This document shows positions 8,055-17,060 of a stretch of 64,000 nt of DNA, one piece after another. The position numbers and the translations under genes were made by a program. How positions within the stretch are numbered: position 1 is the first letter of the stretch; each line of letters starts with the position of its first letter. The DNA comes from Pseudoroseomonas aestuarii (GTDB taxonomy: Bacteria > Pseudomonadota > Alphaproteobacteria > Acetobacterales > Acetobacteraceae), in assembly GCF_042651065.1 (NCBI RefSeq), contig NZ_JBHSCH010000049.1:1-64000 (forward strand), in the 5' to 3' direction. A model generated the notes under the pieces. The model searched no databases and was not told the DNA's origin. It worked only from the letters and a program-made list of their open reading frames with translations.

Positions 8055-8906
8055 TCAGCGGATGCCGGCCCGCATGAAGGACTGCACGAACTGCCGCTGG
8101 AACAGGAGGAAGGCGAGCAGCAGTGGCGCCGAGGTCAGCAGCGTCGCCGCGCTGATGATGGCCCAGTCGATGCCCTGGTCCGTGGAAGCAAAGACGGCGA
8201 GGCCCACGGTCAGCGGCCGCGTCTCCACCGTGTTGGTGATGACCAGCGGCCAGAGGAAGTTGTTCCAGTGGTAGGAGACGGAGGTAAGGCCGTAGGCCAG
8301 GTAGGTCGGGCGCGCCAGCGGCACATAGACCTTCCAGAGGATGCCGAAGGTGCGGCAGCCCTCGATGCGCGCCGCGTCCTCCAGCTCCTTCGGCACCTGC
8401 TTGAAGGTCTGTCGCAGCAGGAAGATACCGAAGGCGGAGGCGACATAGGGCAGGCCGATGCCCACCACCGTGTCGACCAGACCCAGCATACGCATGGTGC
8501 GGTAGTTCTCGACGATCAGCATGTCCGGCATGATCATGAGCTGCACCAGCACGATGGCGAACAGCATGCCGGCCCAGCGCGAGCTGCTGCGGGCGAAGAC
8601 GAACGCCGCCAGCGTGCCCAGCACGAACTGGCAGCCCGTGACGAAGGTGACCAGCAGAACGCTGTTCAGCATGTAGCGCGGGAAGGGCGCGGCGTTCCAG
8701 GCGGCGGCGAAGTTGTCCAGCGTCAGCGGCGCGAACAGCTCGAAGCGCGTGGCGTAGCCGGTGGGGTGGATGGCGGCCCAGAGCGCGTAGAGCAGCGGCG
8801 CCGCCCAGGCCAGCGCCAGCGTCCAGGCCGCCAGCGTTTCCAGCCACAGCCCGAGGCGCAGGCGTGGCTGCGCCGCTGCGGTCGGCGTCAGTGTCGTCGC
8901 GCTCAT
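8055..8906 (-). CDS. ABC sugar/glycerophosphate transporter permease (UgpE-type)
   Basis: A 283-residue inner-membrane permease of the MalG/UgpE family. An N-terminal membrane span (WTLALAWAAPLLYALWAAI) is followed by the periplasmic loop and a five-span core. The EAA loop reads ELEDAARIEGCRTFGILWKVYVPLARP, the contact site for the ATPase. The ATG at 8906 overlaps the stop of the upstream permease gene by four bases (ATGA). It is the last gene of the four-gene import operon ATPase - binding protein - permease - permease. It should form the heterodimeric channel with the 8903-9778 product. A glycerol-3-phosphate or glycerophosphodiester substrate is inferred from neighbouring gene families. 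Confidence 0.9.
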   Translation of the reverse strand: MSATTLTPTAAAQPRLRLGLWLETLAAWTLALAWAAPLLYALWAAIHPTGYATRFELFAPLTLDNFAAAWNAAPFPRYMLNSVLLVTFVTGCQFVLGTLAAFVFARSSSRWAGMLFAIVLVQLMIMPDMLIVENYRTMRMLGLVDTVVGIGLPYVASAFGIFLLRQTFKQVPKELEDAARIEGCRTFGILWKVYVPLARPTYLAYGLTSVSYHWNNFLWPLVITNTVETRPLTVGLAVFASTDQGIDWAIISAATLLTSAPLLLAFLLFQRQFVQSFMRAGIR

Positions 8907-9778
8907 CGGTAATGCGTCCACCGGCCGAGAAGGGTGAACTGCGCCAGGGCCACCAGCGCCAGGATCAGCAGCAGCACCATGGTCAGCGCCGATGCCTGCG
9001 CGGTGTCCCAGAAGCGGAAGCCCACCTCGTAGATGTAGGTGAGCAGCAGGGCGGTGGCATTGTCCGGCCCGCCATGCGTCATGACGATGATGTGGTCCAC
9101 CAGCCGAAATCCGTTGATGAGCGCGTTCACCGCGATGAACAGCGTGGTGGGGCCGAGCAGCGGCAGCGTCACGCGGCGGAACACCGTGAAGCGGGACGCG
9201 CCCTCCACCGACGCCGCCTCGTACAGCACGGGCGGGATGGCCTGCAGCGCGGCCAGGTAGAAGATCATGAAGAACCCGGCTTCCTTCCAGACCGCGATGG
9301 CCATCATCGCGCCCAGCGCCGTCTCCTGGCTGCCGATCCAGTTGGTGGGACCCCAGCCGAACAGGAAGCCGGTGATGCGGTCCACCAGCCCGTAATCCGG
9401 CGTGTAGAAGAACAGCCACAGGTTGGCGACCGCGATCATCGGCAGCACGGTCGGCGTGAAGTAGGCCACGCGGAGGGCGGCGCGGCCGGCGATGCGGCCG
9501 TTCACCCACAGCGCCATGGCCAGCGCCAGCCCGATGGAGAGCGGCACCGTGCCCAGCGCGTAGAGCAGGTTGTTGGACAGCGCCTGCCAGAACACCGGGT
9601 CGTCGGCCAGCGCCGCGTAGTTCTCCACGCCCACGAAGCGCGCGGGGCGCGCGCCGCGTGGCGTGGAGAACAGCGAGTGCCAGAGGGTCGCCACCACGGG
9701 ATAGTGCGTGAAGGCGACCAGCAGCAGCATGGCCGGGCCCAGCATCAGCCAGGCGTGAAGAGTCGCGCGTCCGCGCAT
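8903..9778 (-). CDS. ABC sugar/glycerophosphate transporter permease (UgpA-type)
   Basis: A 291-residue inner-membrane permease of the MalF/UgpA family with six predicted spans, the first being WLMLGPAMLLLVAFTHYPVV. The EAA loop is present (VLYEAASVEGASRFTVFRRVTLPLLGP). The short segment FSTPRGARPARFVGVENYAALADDP is the usual loop before the core. It begins 14 bp after the binding-protein gene and overlaps the second permease by ATGA, so the four genes are one operon. It pairs with the UgpE-type permease. Confidence 0.92.
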   Translation of the reverse strand: MRGRATLHAWLMLGPAMLLLVAFTHYPVVATLWHSLFSTPRGARPARFVGVENYAALADDPVFWQALSNNLLYALGTVPLSIGLALAMALWVNGRIAGRAALRVAYFTPTVLPMIAVANLWLFFYTPDYGLVDRITGFLFGWGPTNWIGSQETALGAMMAIAVWKEAGFFMIFYLAALQAIPPVLYEAASVEGASRFTVFRRVTLPLLGPTTLFIAVNALINGFRLVDHIIVMTHGGPDNATALLLTYIYEVGFRFWDTAQASALTMVLLLILALVALAQFTLLGRWTHYR

Positions 9779-9792
9779 GGGCCCGGGCCGCC

Positions 9793-11079
9793 TCAGCCGC
9801 GATAGGCGCGCAGGATGCGATCGGCCTCCGCCTGCGCCTGCGCCATGGCGGGCACGGGCTGGGCGCGGCCGGTCAGCACGGCCTGCAGGCCGTCGTTCAG
9901 GGCCTTGGTCACGCGCTGGTTCTCATGCGTGGACAGCTCGGCCACCGCGTGCGGCAGCTGGTCGCGCGCCACGGCGGCGGCGGGGAAGCCGGCCACGTAT
10001 TCCTTCATCTTCGGCGTCTCCCACGCGGCGGGGCTGGTGGCGACATAGCCCGTGTCGATGCCCCACTGCGCCGCGCGCTCCGGTTCGGTCAGGAAGCGGG
10101 CGAACTTCACCGCCGCCTCGCGCTGCGCCGGGCTGGCGGATTTGAAGACATAGAGGTTGCCGCCGCCCGTCGGGCTGCCGCGGCGCCGGCCGGCCGGCAG
10201 CATGGCGACGCCGAAGGGGAAGGGCGCGTTGGCCTTGACGTTGGTCAGGTTGCCCGTGGTGGTCCACATCATCGCCACCTTGCGCTCGAAGAAGTCGCGC
10301 GGGGTGGTGCCCCATTCCACGATGCCGGAAGGCTGCACCTTGTGCCGGGCGGACAGGTCTGCCCAGTACTGCAGCGCCTCGGCCACCTTCGGGTCGGCGA
10401 AGAAGGTCCGGTTCCCCGCCTCGTTCATCAGGCGCACGTCGTTCTGCGTGGTCAGCGCCTGGAACAGCCAGTAGGGAAAGCCGGAAGAGGGGATCTGGAT
10501 GCCCCACTGCGTCACGGAATCGCCCTGCCGCCTGGTCAGCTTCTGCGCGAAGGCCACCTGCTCCGCCCAGTCCTGCGGCGGGGTCTCCGGGTCCAGGCCG
10601 GCCGCCTTGAAGGCATCCTTGTTGTAGTACATGACGATGGTGGAGCGCTGGAACGGAATGCCCCAGGTCTTGCCACCCGTGCGGCTGTTCTCCATGAAGC
10701 CGGGGTAGAAGCTGTCCATCCAGCCCTTCTCGGCGCCGGGCAGCTCGTCCCACGACACGACCACATCCTCATCGACCAGCGTGAACATGTCGGTGGACAG
10801 CAGGCAGGCCATCTGCGGCGCATCGCCGCCGCGCGCCGCCGTCAGCGCCTTGGTGATCGAGTCCTGGTAGGTGCCGGTATAGACCGGGCGGATGCGGATG
10901 CCCGGGTTGGCGCGCTCGAAATCCGCGCAATAGCCGTCGATCACCTTGGTGATCGGGCCGCCCACGGCCACCGGGTAGTTGAAGGTGATCTGCACGGGCG
11001 CCTGGGCCCGCACCGCGGGGGCCGCGAGCATGGGCGAGGCGGCGAGCGCGCCGAGCGCGGCGCGACGGGTGATCAGCAT
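9793..11079 (-). CDS. Extracellular solute-binding protein (UgpB-type)
   Basis: A 428-residue periplasmic binding protein of ABC family 1. The first 26 residues are a signal with a Tat-like pair (TRRAALGALAAS...AAPAVRAQ). The mature part starts QITFNYPVAVGGPITKVIDG and continues with the family motifs GTYQDSITKALTAARGG, PQMACLLSTDMFTL and GIPFQRSTIVMYYNKDAFKAAG. Similarity of pattern is closest to glycerol-3-phosphate binding proteins. It lies between the ATPase and permease genes. Ligand identity is inference; a divergent GlpR-like regulator and a glycerophosphodiesterase remnant next door support it. Confidence 0.9.
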   Translation of the reverse strand: MLITRRAALGALAASPMLAAPAVRAQAPVQITFNYPVAVGGPITKVIDGYCADFERANPGIRIRPVYTGTYQDSITKALTAARGGDAPQMACLLSTDMFTLVDEDVVVSWDELPGAEKGWMDSFYPGFMENSRTGGKTWGIPFQRSTIVMYYNKDAFKAAGLDPETPPQDWAEQVAFAQKLTRRQGDSVTQWGIQIPSSGFPYWLFQALTTQNDVRLMNEAGNRTFFADPKVAEALQYWADLSARHKVQPSGIVEWGTTPRDFFERKVAMMWTTTGNLTNVKANAPFPFGVAMLPAGRRRGSPTGGGNLYVFKSASPAQREAAVKFARFLTEPERAAQWGIDTGYVATSPAAWETPKMKEYVAGFPAAAVARDQLPHAVAELSTHENQRVTKALNDGLQAVLTGRAQPVPAMAQAQAEADRILRAYRG

Positions 11080-11099
11080 GGTCTGGCTCCCTCAGGGGT

Positions 11100-12197
11100 T
11101 CAGGCGAAGGTTGGCGCGTGGGACGGCAGCGGCAGGCGCTGCCCGGTTGCGGAACTGAACAGGTGCGCCAACGGCGGCAGGCGCAGCCGCACGGCGGTGC
11201 CGGCGGGCAGCGCGTGGTTGCCGGGGATGCGGGCCTGCAACGTCTCGCCGGCCGTGCCGATGGCGCAGCGCAGCACCGTCTCGGCGCCCAGGAACTCGGC
11301 GCCGCTGACAATGGCGGGCAGGCCGGGGCCGTCGGTGGGCGCCACATCCTCGGGCCGCAAGCCCAGCATCGCGCCCGCGGCCTCGGCAGGCGCCACCGGG
11401 TGCTCCGGCGCGCCGGCAATGGCGGCGCCGCCCGGCGCGGCCTGCAGCCGCAGCAGCGACATGGGCGGCGTGCCGATGAAGCCGGCGGCGAAGGCCGTGG
11501 CGGGGCGGGCGTAAAGCTCGGCCGGCGTCGCGTCCTGCTCGACGCGCCCCTCGCGCATGAGCACGACCTGGTCGGCCATGCTCATGGCCTCCACCTGGTC
11601 GTGGGTGACATAGACCATGGTCAGGCCCAGGCGCTGCTGCAGGGCGCGGATCTCGGCCCGCATCTCGGCCCGCAGCTTGGCATCGAGGTTGGAGAGCGGC
11701 TCGTCCATCAGGCAGACCGGCGCCTCGGCCACGATGGCGCGGGCCAGCGCCACGCGCTGCTGCTGCCCGCCCGAGAGCTGCGCCGGCCGCCGTTCCAGCA
11801 GCGATGCCAGCCCCAGCATGGCGGCGGTGCGGGTGAGCCGCGCGTCGCGCTCCGCCCGCGGCACCTTCCGCGCCCGCAGGCCGAACAGGATATTCTCGGC
11901 CACATCGAGATGCGGGAACAGCGCGTAGGACTGGAACACCATGGACACGCCGCGCGCCGCCGGCGGCAACGCGGTCACGTCCCGCCCGGCGAAGTGGACG
12001 CTGCCGGACGACGCCGCCTCCAGCCCCGCCAGCACGCGCAGCAGCGTCGACTTGCCGCAGCCGGAAGGGCCGAGCAGCACGATCAGGGATCCTGGCGCGG
12101 CGGTGATGTCGATGTTGTGCAGGGCCACCGTGTCGCCGAACTGCTTGCGCACGGCATCCAGCCGGATGGCGGCCCCGGGGCCGTCGGTGATGCTCAT
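11100..12197 (-). CDS. ABC transporter ATP-binding protein (UgpC/MalK-type)
   Basis: A 365-residue ATPase. Walker A is LGPSGCGKST (about residue 40), the signature is LSGGQQQRVALARA, Walker B is VCLMDEPLSNLDAKLR and the switch His is in YVTHDQVEAM. The C-terminal 120 residues are the regulatory TOBE/OB domain with FIGTPPMSLL and LGLRPEDV. ATG 12197 begins the family match; the frame is open upstream but unrelated. It is the first gene of the operon, with its promoter in the 211 bp shared with the divergent DeoR/GlpR-type regulator. Confidence 0.93.
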   Translation of the reverse strand: MSITDGPGAAIRLDAVRKQFGDTVALHNIDITAAPGSLIVLLGPSGCGKSTLLRVLAGLEAASSGSVHFAGRDVTALPPAARGVSMVFQSYALFPHLDVAENILFGLRARKVPRAERDARLTRTAAMLGLASLLERRPAQLSGGQQQRVALARAIVAEAPVCLMDEPLSNLDAKLRAEMRAEIRALQQRLGLTMVYVTHDQVEAMSMADQVVLMREGRVEQDATPAELYARPATAFAAGFIGTPPMSLLRLQAAPGGAAIAGAPEHPVAPAEAAGAMLGLRPEDVAPTDGPGLPAIVSGAEFLGAETVLRCAIGTAGETLQARIPGNHALPAGTAVRLRLPPLAHLFSSATGQRLPLPSHAPTFA

Positions 12198-12408
12198 GGG
12201 AACGGCTGATAGCCGCCGGGTGCTTCGGATGAATGTCGCTTTGATGGCGGTTTCGTGACTCCGCGCCTGCGGCAGAGCCAGCGCCAGGGCGGCGGAATAA
12301 TCGCGTGAAATCATTGTCTTGGCACGCGGGCGGGGCAAGCCCGGCGCAACATCGAACCTTCTCTGCCCTGTCACGTGGTTGCAGCACTGGCCGTCTAGGA
12401 GCGTACAC

Positions 12409-13236
12409 ATGAACAGGCAGAATTTTCACCTGAACATCGCCGCCACGCCGTCCCGGAGCCGGCAGGCGATGATCGCCGAGATGCTGAAGACGCGCGACTT
12501 CCTGCGCGTGGACGAGCTCGCCCAGCATTTCGAGGTGACGACCCAGACCATCCGGCGCGACATCAACAGCCTCTGCGAGCAGGGCATGGCCCGGCGCCGC
12601 CATGGCGGCATCACCTGCCCCGGCCATGGCGGCAACATGAGCTTCCGCGACCGTGAGGTGCTGAACCGCGTGGCCAAGCGGCAGATCGGCGCCGCCGTGG
12701 CACGGGAGGTGCCGGATGGCGCCTGCATCTCCCTCGGCATCGGCACCACGCCGCAGATCGTGGCGGAATGCCTGGGCAGGCATCGCGGGCTGAAGATCGT
12801 CACCAACAACCTGCCGCTCGCCCTGGCCGCGGCGCAGAACCCGGAATTCGAGGTGGCGATCGCAGGCGGCACCGTCCGCACCGGGGATCTCGACGTCTGC
12901 GGCCCGGCGGGGGAGGAGCTGTTCAGCGCCTATCTCGTCGACATCGCCATCTTCGGCGTCGGCGGTGTCGATGCGGACGGCTCGTTGCTCGACTACTCGC
13001 GCGAGGAAGTGCGCATCCGCGAGGTGATGATGCGCCATTCCCGACGGTCCTTCCTGGTGCTCGACGCCTCCAAGTTCAGCCGCGCGGCGCATGTGCGCGG
13101 CGGGCGGATCGAGGATGTCTCCGCCGTCTTCTGCGACGCCGCGCTGCCGCCCGCGATCCGCGAGCGGCTGATGCAGTCCGGTACGGCGGTCGTGCCATGC
13201 CCCCCCCTTCAGGCCGAAGGTCGGGACCACACCTGA
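12409..13236 (+). CDS. DeoR/GlpR-family transcriptional regulator
   Basis: A 275-residue repressor. The N-terminal helix-turn-helix (RQAMIAEMLKTRDFLRVDELAQHF, VTTQTIRRDINSLCEQG, RRRHGGI) is the DeoR type. The C-terminal sugar-phosphate-sensing domain has ISLGIGTTPQIVAECL, LKIVTNNLPLAL, IAGGTVRTGDLDVCG, DIAIFGVGGVDADG and LVLDASKFSRAA. GlpR-like members sense glycerol-3-phosphate. AGGAG at 12397-12401 lies 7 bases before ATG 12409. It is divergent from the Ugp-type importer and is most likely its repressor, relieved by the imported phosphate ester. Confidence 0.93.
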   Translation: MNRQNFHLNIAATPSRSRQAMIAEMLKTRDFLRVDELAQHFEVTTQTIRRDINSLCEQGMARRRHGGITCPGHGGNMSFRDREVLNRVAKRQIGAAVAREVPDGACISLGIGTTPQIVAECLGRHRGLKIVTNNLPLALAAAQNPEFEVAIAGGTVRTGDLDVCGPAGEELFSAYLVDIAIFGVGGVDADGSLLDYSREEVRIREVMMRHSRRSFLVLDASKFSRAAHVRGGRIEDVSAVFCDAALPPAIRERLMQSGTAVVPCPPLQAEGRDHT

Positions 13237-13313
13237 ACCCGCGCCCTGTCCCCTTCCATCGGCCCGTTCGGCCGCCGCGGGCGGCGCCTGGGCATTGAAC
13301 CGTCAGACGATCC

Positions 13314-13814
13314 ATGACCTCCTTCGAGATCTTCGGCCACCGCGGCACCAATCCCTATCCCGACCATTATTGGGGCGCCGACTGGGCCGAGCTGGACATC
13401 CAGATGACGGCCGACGGCGTGCTGGTGGTGGCCCACGACACCGGCACCATCCCCCGTACCACCTACGCCAGCCTGCACGCCGCCAACCCCGCCGCCATGA
13501 CGCTGGACGAGGCGCTGGACCTGATCGCCGCCAAGGCGGCCGAGACCGGCCGCGACGTCAAGATCAGCATCGAGATGAAGGGCGTGTCCACCCACGCCGC
13601 GCGCGGCCTGGACATGCCGCAGGCGCTGGTCGACCTGCTGGTGGAGCGGAGCCATCCGCATCCCGGGATGATCTCCATGGCGGCCATGCAAAGCCCTGGC
13701 GCCCCTGGAAAAGCGGGTGGCGCAAATCTTCGGCCGGAAGCGGCAGCCGGCATCCCCGCGCCCTTCGCGTCACTGGAAATCGCGGCTCTTCACCGGCAGC
13801 ACCGGCCGGCGTGA
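13314..13814 (+). pseudogene. Glycerophosphodiester phosphodiesterase, eroded
   Basis: The start matches GlpQ-type phosphodiesterases: FEIFGHRGTNPYPDH and then WGADWAELDIQMTADGVLVVAHD, holding the catalytic HRG and the E-x-D and HD metal ligands. The residues that normally lie between PDH and the GAD strand are missing, the part after VVAHD is shortened, and family similarity ends near 13690, at about 125 residues instead of about 330. The remaining frame runs into the 3' end of dnaE2 on the other strand. It would have released glycerol-3-phosphate from imported diesters, fitting the neighbouring importer and regulator. I judge it non-functional. Confidence 0.7.
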
Positions 13815-16800
13815 TCCTGGCTCGGGCCGGCGCACCTCATCCGCCCGCCCCAGCGCCGCGGCACCCCAGTCCTGCTCCTCCGCCGCGTTCAGGCCGCGCA
13901 GCAGGTCCGTCCGGTCGGTCAGCGCCTCGGCGATGATATGCGTCACCGGCACCTCCGCCTGCCTCGTCTCGCGCTCGATCCGGCCCTGGACCATCAGCAG
14001 CCGCGCGTTGATCAGCGCCGCGCGGTCCCGCGCCACCAGATCGGCGAAGACGACCAGGTTGGCGGTGCCGTGCTCATCCTCCACGGTGACGAACACCACG
14101 CCCTTCGAGGTGCCCGGGCGCTGGCGCATCAGCACCAGCCCGGCGAGCAGGATCCTTCTGCCGGAGGGCAGGGCGCCGATCTCCCGGATATCCTGGCAGC
14201 CCAGGGCCCTGAGCCGGTGCCTGAGCAGCGCCAGCGGGTGCCGCCCCAGCGTCAGGCCGGTTGCCAGGTAGTCCAGCACCACGCCCTGGCCCTCCTGTTC
14301 CTCGGGCAGGCTGGGGCTTGCTTCCGGCAGCAGCGGCGGCTCGCCGGCGGCCGCTTTCTGCGCCGCCAGCAGCAGGAGCGGCGGCACCGCCTTCTCGACG
14401 CCCCTTGCCGCCCAGATCGCCTGCCGGCGGGGGACGCCCATGCCCGCAAAGCCATCCGCCGCCGCCAGCGCCTCGGTGGCCTTGCGGCCAAGCCCGGCGC
14501 GGCGCACCACCTCCTCCACGCTGGCGAAGGGCGCGCCGTTGCCGGCCCGCCGGGCCTTGACGATCTGCTCGCCCTCCGCGCGGGCGAGGCCCGCCGCCAT
14601 GCGCAGCCCCAGCCGCAGCGCCAGCCCCTCGGCGCTGCCAGGCTCCGGCTCCAGCGTGCAGTCCCAGCCGCTCCGGTTGACGTCGAGCGGGCGGACCTGG
14701 ACGCCATGCTCCCTGGCATCGCGGACGATCTGCGCCGGGGCATAGAAGCCCATGGGCTGGCTGTTCAGCAGGGCGGCGGCGAACACCGCCGGGTGGTGGC
14801 ACTTCAGCCAGGCTGAGGCGTAGGCCAGATGCGCGAAGGACGCCGCGTGGCTCTCCGGAAAGCCGTAGGAGCCGAACCCCTCCAGCTGCTGGAACACCCG
14901 CTCGGCGAGGCCGGGGTCGTAGCCGCGCCGCACCATGCCGCCCACCAGCCGCTCCCGGTACTCCGTCACGCCCTTTGTATGCTTGAAGGTCGCCATGGCG
15001 CGGCGGAGCTGGTCCGCCTCCTCCGGCGTGAAGCGCGCGGCGACCATGGCCACCCGCATCGCCTGCTCCTGGAACAGCGGCACCCCCAATGTCCGCTTGA
15101 GCACATCCTTGAGCTCGTCGGGATGCCCATGCGCGGGGGAGGGGCTGGGATAGACCGGCCGCTCCAGCCCCCAGCGGCGGCGCAGATAGGGGTGCACCAT
15201 GTCGCCCTGGATGGGGCCGGGGCGGATGATCGCCACCTGGATGACGAGGTCGTAGAACTTTTCCGGCCGCAGCCGGGGCAGCATGTTCATCTGCGCCCGG
15301 CTCTCCACCTGGAACACGCCAATGGAATCCGCCCGCCGCAGCATGGCGTAGGTGTCCGGGCAGTCGCGCGGCAGGTCCGCCAAGCCAAGCTGCCTGCGGT
15401 GGTGCCGGCGCAGCAGCGCGAAGCCGCGGCGCAGCAGGGAGAGCATGCCGAGCGCCAGGATATCGACCTTGAGCAGGCCGAGCGCGTCGATGTCGTCCTT
15501 GTCCCATTCCAGCACCGTCCGCCCCGGCATGGCGGCGTTGCCGATCACCGCCAGCTCGGTCAGCGGCCCGCGGCTGATGACGAAGCCGCCCACATGGGTC
15601 GCCAGATGGCGGGGGAAGTCCTGGATCTCCTCGGCCAGCTGCAGCGTCCAGCGGAGCGCCGGGTCGGCGGGGTCGAGGCCGAGGCCGGCGGCCAGCTCGG
15701 GCAGGGTCTGCTCGCGTCCCGGCCCCCAGCTGGCCTTGGCCAGCTTCGCGGTGACATCCTCCGACAGGCCCATCGCCTTGCCGACCTCGCGCAGCGCGCT
15801 GCGCACCCGGTAGCGGATCACCGTGCCGGCGATCGCCGCCCGCTCGCGGCCATAGCGCTCGTAGATGTGCTGGATCACCTCCTCGCGCCGCTCATGCTCG
15901 AAATCGACGTCGATGTCGGGCGGCTCGCGGCGGTTGGCCGAGACGAAGCGCTCGAACAGCAGGTCGTGCCGGGCCGGGTCCACCGCGGTGATGCCAAGCA
16001 CGTAGCAGCAGGTGGAGTTGGCGGCCGAGCCGCGCCCCTGGCAGAGGATCCCTTTCTGCCGTGCGAAGCGCACCACCTCGTGCACGGTGAGGAAGTAGGG
16101 CGCGTAGCCCAGGCTCTCGATCAGCCGCAGCTCATGGTCGATGCGGGCCTGGATGTCGGCCGGCACGCCCTCGGGCCAGCGCCCGGCGGCGGCGGCCTGC
16201 ACGCGCGCCGCCAGGGTCTGCTGCGGCGTGCGGCCGGGCTCGAGGATCTCGTCCGGGTATTCGTGCCGCAGCTGGTCGAGCGAGAAGCCGCCCGTCGCCT
16301 CCAGCACCCGCAGCGTGCCGGTCAGCGCCTCCGGATGGCCGGCGAACAGCCGCGCCATGTCGCAGGGCCGCTTGAGCCGGCGCTCGGCATTCGGCTCGGC
16401 GTGCCGGCCCAGCGCCGCCACGGGGCAGCCGAGGCGGATGGCGGTGAGCAGGTCGGCCACGGGGCGGCGCCGGCGGTGGTGGTAGCGCACATCGTTCCAG
16501 GCCAGCAGCGCGGCACCGTGGCCGGCCTCCGTGGCCAGCTGGGCCAGCCAGGCCAGCCGCGCCCGGTCCTGGCCATCCATCCGGCAGGCGGCGGCGCAGA
16601 ACAGCGGCAGCGCCAGAAGCGGCCAGAGCCGCTCGGCCAGCCCGGCGAAGCGGCGGGCAAACGCCGCATCCGGCTGGTGCGGCGGAATGGCCGCCAGGCA
16701 CCAGCCCGCCGCATGCGCCAGCATCTCCTCCAGCCCGATCTGGCATTCGCCTTTCGGCGCGCGCAGCCGGCCGCGTGACAGCAGGGTGGTCAGCCGGCCA

Positions 16801-17057
16801 TAGCCGCCGCGGTCCGTCGGCCAGGCGAGGAACTCCGACCCATCCTCGAGCGCGAGCCGCGCGCCGACGCGGAAGGGCAGCCCGGCCTCCCTGGCCGCCA
16901 CATGGCCGCGCACCACGCCGGCCAGGCTGTTGCGGTCGCAGATCCCGAGCCCGGCATGGCCGAGCGCCCGGGCGGCCAGCACCAGCTCCGCCGGGTGCGA
17001 GGCACCGTCCAGCAGGGAGAAGTTGGAGCGGGCGCCAAGCTCCGCATAGCCTTCCAC
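13770..17057 (-). CDS. dnaE2: Error-prone DNA polymerase DnaE2
   Basis: A 1095-residue C-family polymerase of the ImuC/DnaE2 type. The N-terminal PHP domain is seen as LGARSNFSLLDGASHP and GLGICDRNSLAGVVRG. The catalytic palm has PPDIDVDFEHERREEVIQHIY. Further family segments are LCQGRGSAANSTCCYVLGIT, HLATHVGGFVISRGPL, KVDILALGMLSLLRR, GVFQVESRAQMNMLPRL and a C-terminal OB-fold region (ILLAGLVLMRQRPG). The start is GTG 17057, three bases after the imuB stop. It performs translesion synthesis during the SOS response together with ImuA and ImuB. Its 3' end overlaps the decayed phosphodiesterase frame on the opposite strand. Confidence 0.95.
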   Translation of the reverse strand: MEGYAELGARSNFSLLDGASHPAELVLAARALGHAGLGICDRNSLAGVVRGHVAAREAGLPFRVGARLALEDGSEFLAWPTDRGGYGRLTTLLSRGRLRAPKGECQIGLEEMLAHAAGWCLAAIPPHQPDAAFARRFAGLAERLWPLLALPLFCAAACRMDGQDRARLAWLAQLATEAGHGAALLAWNDVRYHHRRRRPVADLLTAIRLGCPVAALGRHAEPNAERRLKRPCDMARLFAGHPEALTGTLRVLEATGGFSLDQLRHEYPDEILEPGRTPQQTLAARVQAAAAGRWPEGVPADIQARIDHELRLIESLGYAPYFLTVHEVVRFARQKGILCQGRGSAANSTCCYVLGITAVDPARHDLLFERFVSANRREPPDIDVDFEHERREEVIQHIYERYGRERAAIAGTVIRYRVRSALREVGKAMGLSEDVTAKLAKASWGPGREQTLPELAAGLGLDPADPALRWTLQLAEEIQDFPRHLATHVGGFVISRGPLTELAVIGNAAMPGRTVLEWDKDDIDALGLLKVDILALGMLSLLRRGFALLRRHHRRQLGLADLPRDCPDTYAMLRRADSIGVFQVESRAQMNMLPRLRPEKFYDLVIQVAIIRPGPIQGDMVHPYLRRRWGLERPVYPSPSPAHGHPDELKDVLKRTLGVPLFQEQAMRVAMVAARFTPEEADQLRRAMATFKHTKGVTEYRERLVGGMVRRGYDPGLAERVFQQLEGFGSYGFPESHAASFAHLAYASAWLKCHHPAVFAAALLNSQPMGFYAPAQIVRDAREHGVQVRPLDVNRSGWDCTLEPEPGSAEGLALRLGLRMAAGLARAEGEQIVKARRAGNGAPFASVEEVVRRAGLGRKATEALAAADGFAGMGVPRRQAIWAARGVEKAVPPLLLLAAQKAAAGEPPLLPEASPSLPEEQEGQGVVLDYLATGLTLGRHPLALLRHRLRALGCQDIREIGALPSGRRILLAGLVLMRQRPGTSKGVVFVTVEDEHGTANLVVFADLVARDRAALINARLLMVQGRIERETRQAEVPVTHIIAEALTDRTDLLRGLNAAEEQDWGAAALGRADEVRRPEPGSRRPVLPVKSRDFQ

Positions 17058-17060
17058 GGT

